Part shown: piece after piece, positions 42,287 through 50,692 of the stretch | How the letters are laid out: each line of letters begins with the position of its first letter | Position numbering within the stretch: the first letter of the stretch is position 1 | Assembly (NCBI GenBank): GCA_000703065.1 | Contig: JNLK01000001.1 | Coordinates: 3,432,001-3,496,000 of the forward strand | Direction: 5' to 3' | DNA length: 64,000 nucleotides | DNA from: Lachnospiraceae bacterium AC2029 | Lineage (GTDB): Bacteria > Bacillota > Clostridia > Lachnospirales > Lachnospiraceae | Notes under the pieces: model-generated | What the model saw: only the letters and a program-made list of their open reading frames with translations | Told to the model about the DNA's origin: nothing | The model's database searches: none | Program-made: the position numbers and the translations under genes

Positions 42287-43402
42287 ATGGGTGATGAGGG
42301 AGGACACGTGGAATCGATCGTACAAATAAAGGAAAGACGATTTGAACTGGATGCAGTAAAGTTTTTTGCCATCTTTTTTATGGTGACGATCCATGTATAT
42401 GAGTATTTGGGTCCCTACGACACGGATCATGTGATGCCGGATTCTGCATTCCGGAATATCATAGAATTTTTGGGAGGACCACTGGTAGCTCCGGTGCTGA
42501 TGTTTTGTATGGGGATCGGTATGGTTTATACAAAACATAATGCTCCCGTTGATTTCATTCGGCGTGGGATCAAACTCATGATCATGGGATATGCGCTGAA
42601 TTTCTTCAAGTTGACATTACCGCAGTTGATCGGAAAAATGATGGGAATGGAGGACGATTTCGACATCATCGGAGGATTCCTGCTTGTTGATATTCTCACC
42701 TTTGCCGGGGCAGCGTTTATCACGATCGGTTTGATGAGAAAGGTGCACTTATCCATATTTGCCATGTGCATGATCGCTTGCCTGCTGCAGGCTGTCGGTA
42801 TTTGGGCCGTGAACTGGAACATAGAATCCGATGTCCTGCGGGGGGTGGCTGGTGTCCTGCTGCCGGTCGGGTTTTGGGCGGCATTTCCGCTTACCTTATG
42901 GTTGGTCTATCCTACATTTGGAATGGCATTTGGAGAGTTCCTGAAAAAGACAGCTGATAAGAGGGAAATGTATAAGAAGCTGATGATCATTTCGGCTGTG
43001 TTATTTACTGCATGTACAGTCGGATTGGTTTATGTCGGATATGATCTCCGGCACTCCTATGTCGTATGCGATAACTTGTACTATTTTCAGACCTTTATCA
43101 GCACTATTTGGTCTCTTCCGCTGATCCTGCTTGCGATTTCCGCATGTTTCTTCCTGTTTGGTCCTCTGGAGAATACGAAGTTCGGAAGACTGGTGAGCTT
43201 TTCAGGTACCAACCTGAATACGATATTTATCGTTCAGTGGCTCTTAGTTTCCGCTGCTAATTCAACGGTAGCGGCAACGGAGACTGAGCTTGATCTTCAT
43301 CCGTCAGTGATCGTTCTTCTTGGATTCATTTTTGTGGCTGCGGCGATTGGGATTACCGGGGGGATCAAAGCGATTTCTCTTCGTAGAAAAGGTTACCGAT
43401 GA
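42287..43402 (+). CDS. Membrane acyltransferase, DUF1624/heparan-type
   Basis: A protein of 371 aa with about ten helices. It opens with the typical RRFELDAVKFFAIFFMVTIH (conserved Arg, Asp and His as in acyltransferase-3-like and DUF1624 proteins) and GGPLVAPVLMFCMGIGM, and ends with a Lys/Arg tail. Such proteins transfer acyl groups to glycans across the membrane. GGTGAAGATATG provides a moderate ribosome binding site. The target glycan cannot be inferred. It is followed directly by a SRAP remnant. Confidence 0.7.
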   Translation: MGDEGGHVESIVQIKERRFELDAVKFFAIFFMVTIHVYEYLGPYDTDHVMPDSAFRNIIEFLGGPLVAPVLMFCMGIGMVYTKHNAPVDFIRRGIKLMIMGYALNFFKLTLPQLIGKMMGMEDDFDIIGGFLLVDILTFAGAAFITIGLMRKVHLSIFAMCMIACLLQAVGIWAVNWNIESDVLRGVAGVLLPVGFWAAFPLTLWLVYPTFGMAFGEFLKKTADKREMYKKLMIISAVLFTACTVGLVYVGYDLRHSYVVCDNLYYFQTFISTIWSLPLILLAISACFFLFGPLENTKFGRLVSFSGTNLNTIFIVQWLLVSAANSTVAATETELDLHPSVIVLLGFIFVAAAIGITGGIKAISLRRKGYR

Positions 43403-43411
43403 AAGATATGA

Positions 43412-43720
43412 AAAAAAACAGGGTACAAATATGCAATCCAGCCGGAGAACAGCATCATTACATGGCTGTGCGGCCTGTACCGCTTTGAGAATGACCTTCC
43501 CTTCTTTGTCATCCTCACAAGGGAGCCAGGGGAGCAAATACGTTTCATCCATGACCGGATGCCGCTGATCCTGCCGGAGCATCTGGTAGATGCATGGATC
43601 AATCCGGATGCGGACCCGGCGGAGCTGGTCAGGGAAGCCGTGACGGATGTGGTGGCAGAGAAAGCCGTGACGGACGTGGCGGCAGAGAAAGCAGGATACA
43701 GAATAGAGAGCGAGAGGTAA
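43412..43720 (+). pseudogene. C-terminal fragment of a SRAP (YedK/HMCES-type) protein
   Basis: The frame, open from 43412 without start or ribosome binding site, reads YKYAIQPENSIITWLCGLYR, FENDLPFFVILTREPGEQIR, FIHDRMPLILPEHLVDAWIN. This is the C-terminal half of SOS-response-associated peptidases, including the conserved HDRMP with its active-site His. The N-terminal Cys2 catalytic half is gone. Near the end a nine-codon unit is duplicated (AVTDVVAEK / AVTDVAAEK). Confidence 0.75.
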
Positions 43721-43722
43721 CT

Positions 43723-44016
43723 ATGGCACAGGATCAGCAGGAATGGAGCTTCGCCAAAAAGGAAATGGTGGACAGCCTCACAGCATTAGGCTATCCGAAG
43801 GAGCTTGGTGATGAAATAGCAAAGAATCTCGGAAGTCCGAAGGCCATTTGGCGGATGACCTCTTATCTGGATAAGGTGAAACCGGGACGGGTGGAAGAGG
43901 TAGTGGATGAGATGCTCGCAATCCGGACGGAAATCGAGAGCTGGCGCAGCAAGAAGGAAAGCCAGGAGGCGAACGCAAAATATAATGAGATGCTGAACAG
44001 CAGATCATTTGAATAA
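43723..44016 (+). CDS. Small helical protein of unknown function
   Basis: A 97-aa protein, mostly alpha-helical, reading AKKEMVDSLTALGYPKELGD, LGSPKAIWRMTSYLDKVKPG and RTEIESWRSKKESQ with a coiled-coil-like C terminus. The start is 2 bp after the SRAP-remnant stop behind CGAGAGGTAACT. It looks coupled to the ancestral SRAP gene and could be a partner in abasic-site or crosslink handling. No family recognised. Confidence 0.6.
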   Translation: MAQDQQEWSFAKKEMVDSLTALGYPKELGDEIAKNLGSPKAIWRMTSYLDKVKPGRVEEVVDEMLAIRTEIESWRSKKESQEANAKYNEMLNSRSFE

Positions 44017-44050
44017 TTTGGCGGCAGAGATCCTGGAGCTGGCCAAGAAT

Positions 44051-44078
44051 GCCCGGTAGTGACATACCGGGCTATTTT
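44051..44078 (+). terminator. Intrinsic terminator
   Basis: GCCCGGTA-GTGACA-TACCGGGC, a perfect 8-bp stem, followed by TATTTTAT. Confidence 0.8.
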
Positions 44079-44217
44079 ATCCTCTCTCAGCAAGAAGACC
44101 CCCTCCTCTAAGGTGGGGGATGAATTGCGCACAAATTTGCTGAATGTTCACATGACAATTACATGAAAATGTGCTATAATATAATCAGTCGAATTCTTCT
44201 ATAGAGGTATAATATAT

Positions 44218-44649
44218 ATGGATTTAGACAACAATGCACATTCAGTATTTTTGCTTCACTATCATCTTGTTCTGGTTGTAAAGTATCGGAGAAGAGTTTT
44301 CAATAAATCAATATCAAACAGGGCGAAAGAGATATTTGAGTATATCGCTCCCCGATATAACATTTCCCTTGAGGAATGGAATCATGATGCCGATCATGTA
44401 CACATTCTCTTTAGGGCACATCCAAATACCGAGATCAGCAAATTCATAAACGCATATAAAAGTGCGAGCAGCAGGTTGTTGAAGAAGGAGTTTCCTGAAA
44501 TCAGGTCGAAATTATGGGAAGAGTATTTCTGGAGTCAGAGCTTCTGTCTGCTTACCACGGGCGGTGCACCGATCGAGGTGATCCGAAAGTATATTGAAAG
44601 TCAGGGGCAGAAGAAACGAAGCGGAGATACCGGTAAAGCGAAGAAATGA
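44218..44649 (+). CDS. tnpA: TnpA, Y1 HUH transposase
   Basis: A 143-aa single-strand transposase. The HUH motif is His60-Val-His62 (DADHVHILF), and the nucleophile Tyr125 lies in VIRKYIESQGQ. FLLHYHLVLVVKYRRRVF is the typical N terminus. It cuts and joins single-stranded DNA at the element's subterminal hairpins. The start has no perfect ribosome binding site (AGAGGTATAATATAT). tnpB follows 16 bp after its stop. Confidence 0.9.
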   Translation: MDLDNNAHSVFLLHYHLVLVVKYRRRVFNKSISNRAKEIFEYIAPRYNISLEEWNHDADHVHILFRAHPNTEISKFINAYKSASSRLLKKEFPEIRSKLWEEYFWSQSFCLLTTGGAPIEVIRKYIESQGQKKRSGDTGKAKK

Positions 44650-44665
44650 TACAGAAAGGTATTAT

Positions 44666-45784
44666 ATGGCTAACAAAGCGTTCAAATTTCGTCTCTATCC
44701 CAATCAGGAGCAGTCGGTTCTGCTATCGAAGACATTCGGATGCGTAAGATTTGTATATAATCGATGGCTGGATCGGAAGATCAAACAGTACGAGGAAGAC
44801 AAGACAACCGTTACATATACAATGTGCGCCGGGGAGATGGCAGAACTGAAGAACGAAGAAGGCTACACATTCTTGAAGGAGGTTGACAGCATAGCACTTC
44901 AGCAGGCGCTGAGGCATCTTGATACAGCCTTCCAAAACTTTTTTCACCTGCCGCAGACAGGATTTCCGAGATTCAAATCTAAAAAAAGCAATCGAAACAG
45001 TTATTCAACCGTATGCGTTAATGGGAATATAAACATTGCAGACGGTTTTTTAAAGTTGCCGAAGATCGGAAGGGTGAAAGTGAAAATGCACCGTGTCATT
45101 CCGGAGGGATACATACTGAAATCCGTGACGATCAGCAAAACACCCTGCGGAAAGTATTATGCCAGCATATTATATGCGTATGAACTGAATACTGTCGAAA
45201 AGAAAATGGATAGATATCTTGGGATGGATTATTCCATGCACGAATTATATATTGACAGTAATGGAAATGAACCGGAATATCCGGGATACTACAGACAGGC
45301 AGAGAAGAAGCTGAAAAGGGAGCAAAGGAAGCTTTCTCTGATGCAGAAAGGATCAAATAATCGGAATAAACAGCGGGTCAAAATTGCAAGACTCCATGAA
45401 AGAATCGCCAATCAGAGAAAAGACTTTCTTCACAAGCAGTCCAGACAGATAACCAATGGCTATGACTGCGTGTGCGTGGAAGATCTTGATATGAAGAAAA
45501 TGTCGCAGACAATGAAATTTGGTAAATCGGTTTCGGATAATGGATGGGGGATGTTTGTATCATTTTTGCAATATAAACTGGAGGAGCAGGGAAAAAAGCT
45601 CGTAAAGGTAGACAAGTATTATGCCAGCAGTCAGATCTGTTCGTGTTGCGGCTATGTAAATGAGGAAGTGAAAAACCTTTCAGTCAGACAGTGGATTTGT
45701 CCGGATTGTGGGGCTCATCATGACCGAGACATAAACGCGGCGATTAATATCAGAAATGAAGGCATGAGGATTGTTTCTGTATAA
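44666..45784 (+). CDS. tnpB: TnpB RNA-guided nuclease
   Basis: A protein of 372 aa. RuvC residues are present: Asp in YLGMDYSMHELYID, Glu in CVEDLDMKKM, Asp in HDRDINAAINIRNEG. The zinc ribbon has CSCCGYVN and CPDCGAHH. N-terminal KAFKFRLYPNQEQS. ATG 44666 is chosen (AGAAAGG upstream); the frame extends back into tnpA. TnpB cleaves the empty donor site using the omega RNA, aiding retention of the element. About 30-40 percent similar by eye to the tnpB at 10.2-13.0 kb. Confidence 0.9.
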   Translation: MANKAFKFRLYPNQEQSVLLSKTFGCVRFVYNRWLDRKIKQYEEDKTTVTYTMCAGEMAELKNEEGYTFLKEVDSIALQQALRHLDTAFQNFFHLPQTGFPRFKSKKSNRNSYSTVCVNGNINIADGFLKLPKIGRVKVKMHRVIPEGYILKSVTISKTPCGKYYASILYAYELNTVEKKMDRYLGMDYSMHELYIDSNGNEPEYPGYYRQAEKKLKREQRKLSLMQKGSNNRNKQRVKIARLHERIANQRKDFLHKQSRQITNGYDCVCVEDLDMKKMSQTMKFGKSVSDNGWGMFVSFLQYKLEEQGKKLVKVDKYYASSQICSCCGYVNEEVKNLSVRQWICPDCGAHHDRDINAAINIRNEGMRIVSV

Positions 45785-45928
45785 TATATAGAAAAGCAAA
45801 GAATGAACCGTGGGGCACACGGGGATAGCTCGCTTATGCTTAGCACATTAGTGCTATCGAACGAGAACCGACAGCTCGCCGGCAGGCGAGAGGAAGCCCC
45901 CACCTCTTCAGGTGGGGGAGGATGTCAC
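45700..45928 (+). ncRNA. Probable omega RNA of the IS605-type element
   Basis: The 3' end of tnpB and the 145 nt after it contain several hairpins, including CTATCGAACGAGAA, AGCTCGCCGGCAGGCGAG and the terminal CCCCCACC/GGTGGGGG. Its last bases lead straight into the flanking DNA from 45929, which would be the guide (AGTTTCTGATAATC...). Boundaries estimated. Confidence 0.55.
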
Positions 45929-46034
45929 AGTTTCTGATAATCTTATGGTCGAATCTATGGAGACCATCAATGAAGACTTTGTCCATTCGGATCATAATCC
46001 TGTCAGGATCACACTTACCATACCTGAATTATGA
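45924..46034 (+). pseudogene. C-terminal tail of an endonuclease/exonuclease/phosphatase-family protein
   Basis: Frame 45924-46034 reads LMVESMETINEDFVHSDHNP then VRITLTIPEL and stops. SDHNPV is the catalytic C-terminal motif of EEP-fold hydrolases (exonuclease III, DNase I-like). The frame begins inside the IS605-type right end and nothing similar precedes the element, so the gene is lost except for this tail. Confidence 0.6.
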
Positions 46035-46202
46035 GCTTGTGAATGCATCCTTGGAATACTTTGAGGTCCAGTATTCCGTGAAGAAAATCCATATCATCGC
46101 GGAGGTTGTCCATATGCTCTGAGACTAATCATTGAAGAGTAAATAAAAGAGTAAGACGGATCCGGGGGCGAAAGCTCCCGAATCTGTTCATGAGGAGAGG
46201 GA

Positions 46203-46976
46203 ATGAAGAGGAAAGTGAAGAGGAAAATCATAGCACTGCTTCTTATGATCTTCCTGGTAATGCTTCCGGCATGTGGATCCGGAAGTGAGGCGGAAAACAA
46301 GCGGGAAGTGACATTTGAGGAGATAGAGAAGCTTGCTGCGACGGGAGTGTTCAATGTTACATGGTCCACAACAGAAGGAGAGTATTCCGCCGGGACATCA
46401 TATCTGATTGACTCTGAGAAGACAGGCGGAAAGCTGCTGGTGACGGCATTTCACTATCTGTGGCCGGACAATGCACAGACATTTACCGGACCGGAGCTTC
46501 CGGGATATGTGAAGGGTGGAAAGCTCTTCTATGCGCAGTCCGGGAAGGATGCGGGAGCATCGCTGAAATGTAATCTGATCATTCCGGATGCAGATGCCGT
46601 ACCGAATATCGCAAAGGACGTTGCCGCATTTACGCTGAAGGATGCGGAGGGCCTTGCTACATTGAAGCTGTCGAGCAGAATGCCGGAACCCGGGGAGAAG
46701 ATATATCTGCTTGCCCGGCTGTGGGACGGGGAAGTTCTGAATGACAACTGTGTCTATGAATGCCAGGTTGTGCGCTGCAGTGAGCATCAGATCGTGTACA
46801 CACTGGATAAGAAATACGGCAGCACCATGGGAGCCAGTGGCGGTCCTCTGGTAGATAAATATGGAGAAGTGATCGGAATGCATATGGCCGGCGACGACAG
46901 CTACTATTACGGACACACGGCGGCAAGCTTCGCAAAGCAGATCGACGGAGGATACCTGTCGGATGTGACATACTGA
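46203..46976 (+). CDS. Lipoprotein trypsin-like serine protease
   Basis: A protein of 257 aa. Signal peptide with lipobox MLPACG (Cys about residue 25). The domain has a trypsin-like triad order: His in LLVTAFHYLW, Asp in KDVAAFTL, and Ser in TMGASGGPLVDKYGEVIGMH, a variant of GDSGGP with Ala. It is anchored on the cell surface; substrate unknown. ATG follows GAGGAGAGGGA. A strong terminator follows. The preceding gap holds a GGGGGC-GAAA-GCTCCC hairpin (46167-46182). Confidence 0.7.
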   Translation: MKRKVKRKIIALLLMIFLVMLPACGSGSEAENKREVTFEEIEKLAATGVFNVTWSTTEGEYSAGTSYLIDSEKTGGKLLVTAFHYLWPDNAQTFTGPELPGYVKGGKLFYAQSGKDAGASLKCNLIIPDADAVPNIAKDVAAFTLKDAEGLATLKLSSRMPEPGEKIYLLARLWDGEVLNDNCVYECQVVRCSEHQIVYTLDKKYGSTMGASGGPLVDKYGEVIGMHMAGDDSYYYGHTAASFAKQIDGGYLSDVTY

Positions 46977-46997
46977 CGGATTTGGTTACGCAAAGGG

Positions 46998-47029
46998 AAG
47001 CACCTCTTTTTGAAAGGAGGTGCTTTTTT
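46998..47029 (+). terminator. Intrinsic terminator of the protease gene
   Basis: AAGCACCTC-N10-GAGGTGCTT followed by TTTT. Confidence 0.85.
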
Positions 47030-47178
47030 GATGCTGTAAGCCCTTATTTTATAAAGGATTCGGAATCGGACCCGCATAAACTATGGGGTTGTGGGATATA
47101 AAATGCTTAAAACCCAATAAGATCAGGCGTTTGAGCGGGTGACTCTAAGGGACATCTTACTTGTTAGAATTAATCATG

Positions 47179-47193
47179 GGAGTTACTTCCAAA
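47179..47193 (+). repeat. Target-site duplication (left copy) of IS30 element 2
   Basis: GGAGTTACTTCCAAA, identical to 50613-50627. Confidence 0.75.
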
Positions 47194-47685
47194 CTTTAAT
47201 TGAAAAATTTAACGCAACAAAAATCCCATTAAATAGAAAAATGCGTTGCAATAACTTTTGCAGAAAGGTGTATTTTAGAATACTCTTTCGTCGGAGTGGG
47301 AACGGAGTCACGGGTCTGTAGCGCCCTTGCGGGTCTGGGCAGCGCCCGGCTATTGCATCTACATTGTATTATGTGGATGTACTTGTGTTATTATTTCGTT
47401 TGATTACTATCTGCGGTTAGGAGTCAAATGAACAAATACAACAGAATAACATATAAAGAAAGATTGAGGATCGAAGCAGGTATCTATGCAGGTAAAAGCT
47501 TTGCTCAAATCGCTAAGGAGATTGGAAGAAGTACATCCAGTATTACAAGAGAAGTAAAGAATAATCGTATTAGGGTTAGATAATATGAAGTGACCTCACA
47601 TTTGCAGCAACGTGGATTTACCTGTATACTTTGATTGTCAAGATCATTGGTAACAGGGATTACCGCATACAAAAGGAGGTCACCT

Positions 47686-48849
47686 ATGAATAGAATACTC
47701 AAAATTGGAATGGATGTCCATAGTACAAATTTCACATTATGCGCAATGGAGCCTACTATCGGATCCGAAGACCGTATCTTTGGAGAGGTGCAGGTTGCAC
47801 CGGACTACAAAGAAGTCATCTATTTTATTGAAACTCTGAAACAGAAGCTTGGTCTTAATGATGATTATTCTATTGAATGCGGTTACGAGGCGGGTTGCCT
47901 CGGATATACTCTCTATCACCAGCTTACCAATGCCGGAATCAAGTGTGTTATTCTTGCACCGACAACTATGCTTACTCAACAGGGACAGCGCATCAAAACA
48001 GACAAACGTGATGCACGTTTAATCGCTCATTGTCTGTGTTATGGTGGATACCATCCGGTTTATATTCCTACCGGCGAAGATGATGCGGTAAAGGAATATC
48101 TCCGGATGAGAGATGACCATAAGCTTGCACTGAAAAAACTGAAACAACAAATCAACGCATTTGTACTTCGACACGGATACCAGTATACAGGAACCAAATG
48201 GACTATTAAGCATGTTGCCTGGCTGAGAAAGCTGGATCTTAATCCGATGTATAGGGAAACTCTCGATGAATACATGGCTTCATATGAGGAGCAGGAGGCA
48301 AAGATCGAGCGTTACGATAAAAGGATTGAAGAAATCTCTGCTGAGATGCGTTACAAGGAAAAAGCCGAAAAATTGGGATGCTTCCTTGGGATCCGGACAC
48401 ACACAGCATTATCTCTGATCGTTGAAACAGGTGATTTCAAGCGCTTTGCCAAAGGGAATATCTACGCGGCATTCCTGGGGCTTGCACCTGGTGAACATTC
48501 CAGTTCGTCAAATGTAAATCGACTTGGTATTTCCAAGGCAGGGAATGCACATCTCCGCTGCTTGTTAATTGAAGCAGCAAAGGGCATCTGCAAAGGCGCA
48601 ATCGGTCATAAGTCCAAAGCACTCCGTTCCAGGCAGAACGGACAGTCAGCTGAAGTTATTGCTTATGCCGACAAAGCGAATACCAGGCTTCGTAGCAAGT
48701 ATTATAAAATGATTCGCCATGGAAAAAAGAAAAATGTGGCAGTGGCTGCAGTTGCAAGGGAACTTGCATGTTTCATATGGGGCATGATGACCGGAAATAT
48801 CAACATAGCCTCTGGAGGTACATCAGCTCCGGCTGTCAGTCAAGGGTAA
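47686..48849 (+). CDS. IS110-family DEDD recombinase (IS1111 type)
   Basis: A protein of 387 aa. The N-terminal RuvC-like DEDD domain has Asp10 in KIGMDVHSTNF, Glu in YSIECGYEAG and Asp residues in IKTDKRDARLIA. The C-terminal Tnp domain has LGCFLGIRTHTALSLIVETG, FAAFLGLAPGEHSS-like residues (IYAAFLGLAPGEHSSS) and SNVNRLGISKAGNAHLRCLL, where a conserved Ser acts with the DEDD site. AAAGGAGGTCACCT precedes the ATG. These recombinases are directed by a bridge RNA, here probably encoded downstream. Confidence 0.9.
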   Translation: MNRILKIGMDVHSTNFTLCAMEPTIGSEDRIFGEVQVAPDYKEVIYFIETLKQKLGLNDDYSIECGYEAGCLGYTLYHQLTNAGIKCVILAPTTMLTQQGQRIKTDKRDARLIAHCLCYGGYHPVYIPTGEDDAVKEYLRMRDDHKLALKKLKQQINAFVLRHGYQYTGTKWTIKHVAWLRKLDLNPMYRETLDEYMASYEEQEAKIERYDKRIEEISAEMRYKEKAEKLGCFLGIRTHTALSLIVETGDFKRFAKGNIYAAFLGLAPGEHSSSSNVNRLGISKAGNAHLRCLLIEAAKGICKGAIGHKSKALRSRQNGQSAEVIAYADKANTRLRSKYYKMIRHGKKKNVAVAAVARELACFIWGMMTGNINIASGGTSAPAVSQG

Positions 48850-48963
48850 AATGCACCGCTTCGCGGCCCTTGACAGTCAACCGTCCCTGATGTAAATCAC
48901 AATCAAGCAGCAATCAGCAGTAAACTGCAGCTTGCTGCCTAAACAAAAAGTAACTGAATATCT

Positions 48964-49160
48964 GTCAGTATCTGTAAGAAGCTGTGATCACTGTAGGGTT
49001 TGAGTGATCTGCGACACCTCTATGTTGGCACTTCGGTGAACCACGCTTTTAGATCGCAGCGCTCTCGGCGAAACCATTAGCCTGTCGGTAGCCAATCCAC
49101 GAATAACAGAGTGGCCATATGCCGGGAACTGTTAAATCAGAGCTTCTTACAGGTGCTGAC
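48964..49160 (+). ncRNA. Candidate bridge RNA of the IS1111-type element
   Basis: Arms 48964-48988 and 49136-49160 pair over 25 nt with about three mismatches and enclose a further set of hairpins: GATCACT/AGTGATC (loop GTAGGGTTTG), CTGCGA/TCGCAG, and CCAC/GTGG (loop GAATAACAGA). TAGGGTT at 48994-49000 equals the left target flank 47571-47577. CACCTCT at 49015-49021 is the complement of the right flank AGAGGTG at 49238-49244. ATAACAGA at 49103-49110 occurs again at the right element boundary. These are the polarities expected of left and right target guides. Confidence 0.6.
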
Positions 49161-50612
49161 AGAAACAAACAAATGTGACCGTCAAGAAAAAGTTTCCGGA
49201 TGAGAAATTTACCCCTTGACAAAGGTCACTTCATAACAGAGGTGCGTACCTTTTACAAAAAGACTGCATCCTTGCAGCTCATTGCAGCGTAAAAGGAGTT
49301 TGTGGTGATGAGGAATGTGGAATACGCTGTCGTACATGTAGGGACTTTAATTGTACGGAGTACTGTAGCGAACACAAAACGCATACTTGCCCTAAAACAG
49401 AAAAGCCTCCGTTTGTATGCGATAATTGCAGCGAAAAGAAGAAAAAATCATGTCGTTACGACAAGTATTATTACTTCGCTGAAAAAGCTGATGCAAAAGC
49501 CAAGAAGCTCCGTTCTGAATCCAGAGAAGGACCGAGATTGAGTAAGTCAGAGCTTAAGGAATTGGATGAAATCCTATCCCCTCTGATCCGTCAGGGACAG
49601 CCTTTATCACATATCTGTAAAATACATGGTGATGAGATAAAGGTTTCTGAGAGGAGTATCTATAATTATATAGATTCTGGGGAACTGACAATCTGCAATC
49701 TGGATTTAAGGCGCAAGGTGAAATATAAACGGCGTCGAAAGAAACAGAGTGAGATTAAATGTAACAAGCAAAGCTATCGGCAGGGGAGAACGTATGATGA
49801 CTTCCAGAAGTATATGGAGGAGCATCCAGATACGCCGGTTGTTGAGATGGATACCGTAAAAGGAAAGCTTAAAAAAGAACAGGTTCTTCTGACGATCATG
49901 TTTAATAAAAACTCTGTTATGTTAATGATTTTATTGGAAGAAGAGACGATAGAGCAAGTACTTAAAGTGTTTGATGGACTGACTAAAAACTTGGGGATCC
50001 GAAGATTCAGAAAACTCTTCCCGGTGATTTTAACGGATAATGGAGGCTGTTTCAAAGATGCATTAGGAATGGAGTATACCAAGCGTGGATCTCCAAGAAC
50101 AAAAGTGTTTTATTGTGATCCACAAGCCTCCTGGCAGAAACCTCACATAGAGAAGAATCATGAGTTTATAAGGTATGTAATACCAAAAGGGAAAACTCTA
50201 AGCGTTTACACCCAAGAAGAAATGACGCTGACCGCAAATCATATCAACAGTACAGTGAGACCAGGGCTTGGTTATAAAAGTCCATATGATCTTGCCACAA
50301 TTGAAGAAATGAAAAAACTGTTGGAAGTGCTTAACATGTCACCAGTCCCCGCAGACGAGATATGTTTAAGTCCAAAACTTCTAGGTAATAAATAAGAATG
50401 AAAAGCAGATAGTTAATCATCCATAAATATCACCAGGTGGGTTGCATTAACTTTTGCAGAAGAAAATGCAAGTCGCAGTTTTGGCATGTAAACGATTAAG
50501 CGTTTTTCAACAGTTTTAAACGGATTATATCATAAAAAACACTCTGAAAATAGAAAAAACATGAATTTGAATTGAGATAATTTACAGATTTTGCAATGAG
50601 TTTTTCATTCAA

Positions 50613-50627
50613 GGAGTTACTTCCAAA
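50613..50627 (+). repeat. Target-site duplication (right copy) of IS30 element 2
   Basis: GGAGTTACTTCCAAA, identical to 47179-47193. Confidence 0.75.
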
Positions 50628-50692
50628 ACTGTCAGGAGACAGCCGGCATTTCAGGCGAGGCTACAGAGAATTTGTTGAGGAGGAGAAAGACT

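Larger units (their letters stand above)
44089..45928 (+). mobile_element. Complete IS200/IS605-family element with tnpA and tnpB
   Basis: Left end: GCAAGAAG then hairpin CCCCCTCC-TCTAA-GGTGGGGG (from 44090). Right end: hairpin CCCCCACC-TCTTCA-GGTGGGGG then AGGATGTCAC (to about 45928). Both genes are intact, and the omega-RNA-like region is present, so the element looks competent for single-strand peel-and-paste transposition. The right end abuts the tail of an endonuclease-like gene. It may also mobilise the tnpB-only element at 10.1 kb, which has the same GCAAGAAG box and hairpin style. Confidence 0.85.
47577..49238 (+). mobile_element. IS1111/IS110-type element with subterminal repeats
   Basis: The subterminal inverted repeat TATGAAGTGACCT lies at 47584-47596 and, as complement, at 49223-49235. 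That is about 7 nt from the left and 3 nt from the right end, the spacing typical of IS1111 members. One recombinase gene is followed by a long non-coding 3' region (48850-49222). No target duplication is seen, as expected for this family. Outer boundaries are approximate to a few bases. Confidence 0.75.
47428..50395 (+). pseudogene. IS30-family transposase interrupted by IS1111-type element
   Basis: The 5' part from ATG 47428 reads MNKYNRITYKERLRIEAGIY, AGKSFAQIAKEIGRSTSSIT, REVKNNRI. The 3' part resumes near 49236 with NRGAYLLQKDC, VCGDEECGIRC, CDNCSEKKKKSC, and continues through the DDE core (VEMDTVKG, ILTDNGGCF, PHIEKNHEFIRYV) to 50395. Both parts fit one frame of about 430 aa once the inserted element is removed. 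A TTG start at 49538 gives a 285-aa C-terminal frame that is probably not translated. Confidence 0.85.
47194..50612 (+). mobile_element. IS30-family insertion sequence 2, itself interrupted by IS1111-type element
   Basis: Flanked by a 15-bp direct repeat. Ends are imperfect inverted repeats: left CTTTAATTGAAAAATTT, right (reverse complement) TTGAATGAAAAACTC. The transposase is of the same Cys-rich subgroup as IS30 element 1. An IS1111/IS110-type element (about 47577-49238) splits the transposase after codon ~50. Without it this element would be about 1.75 kb. Confidence 0.8.
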
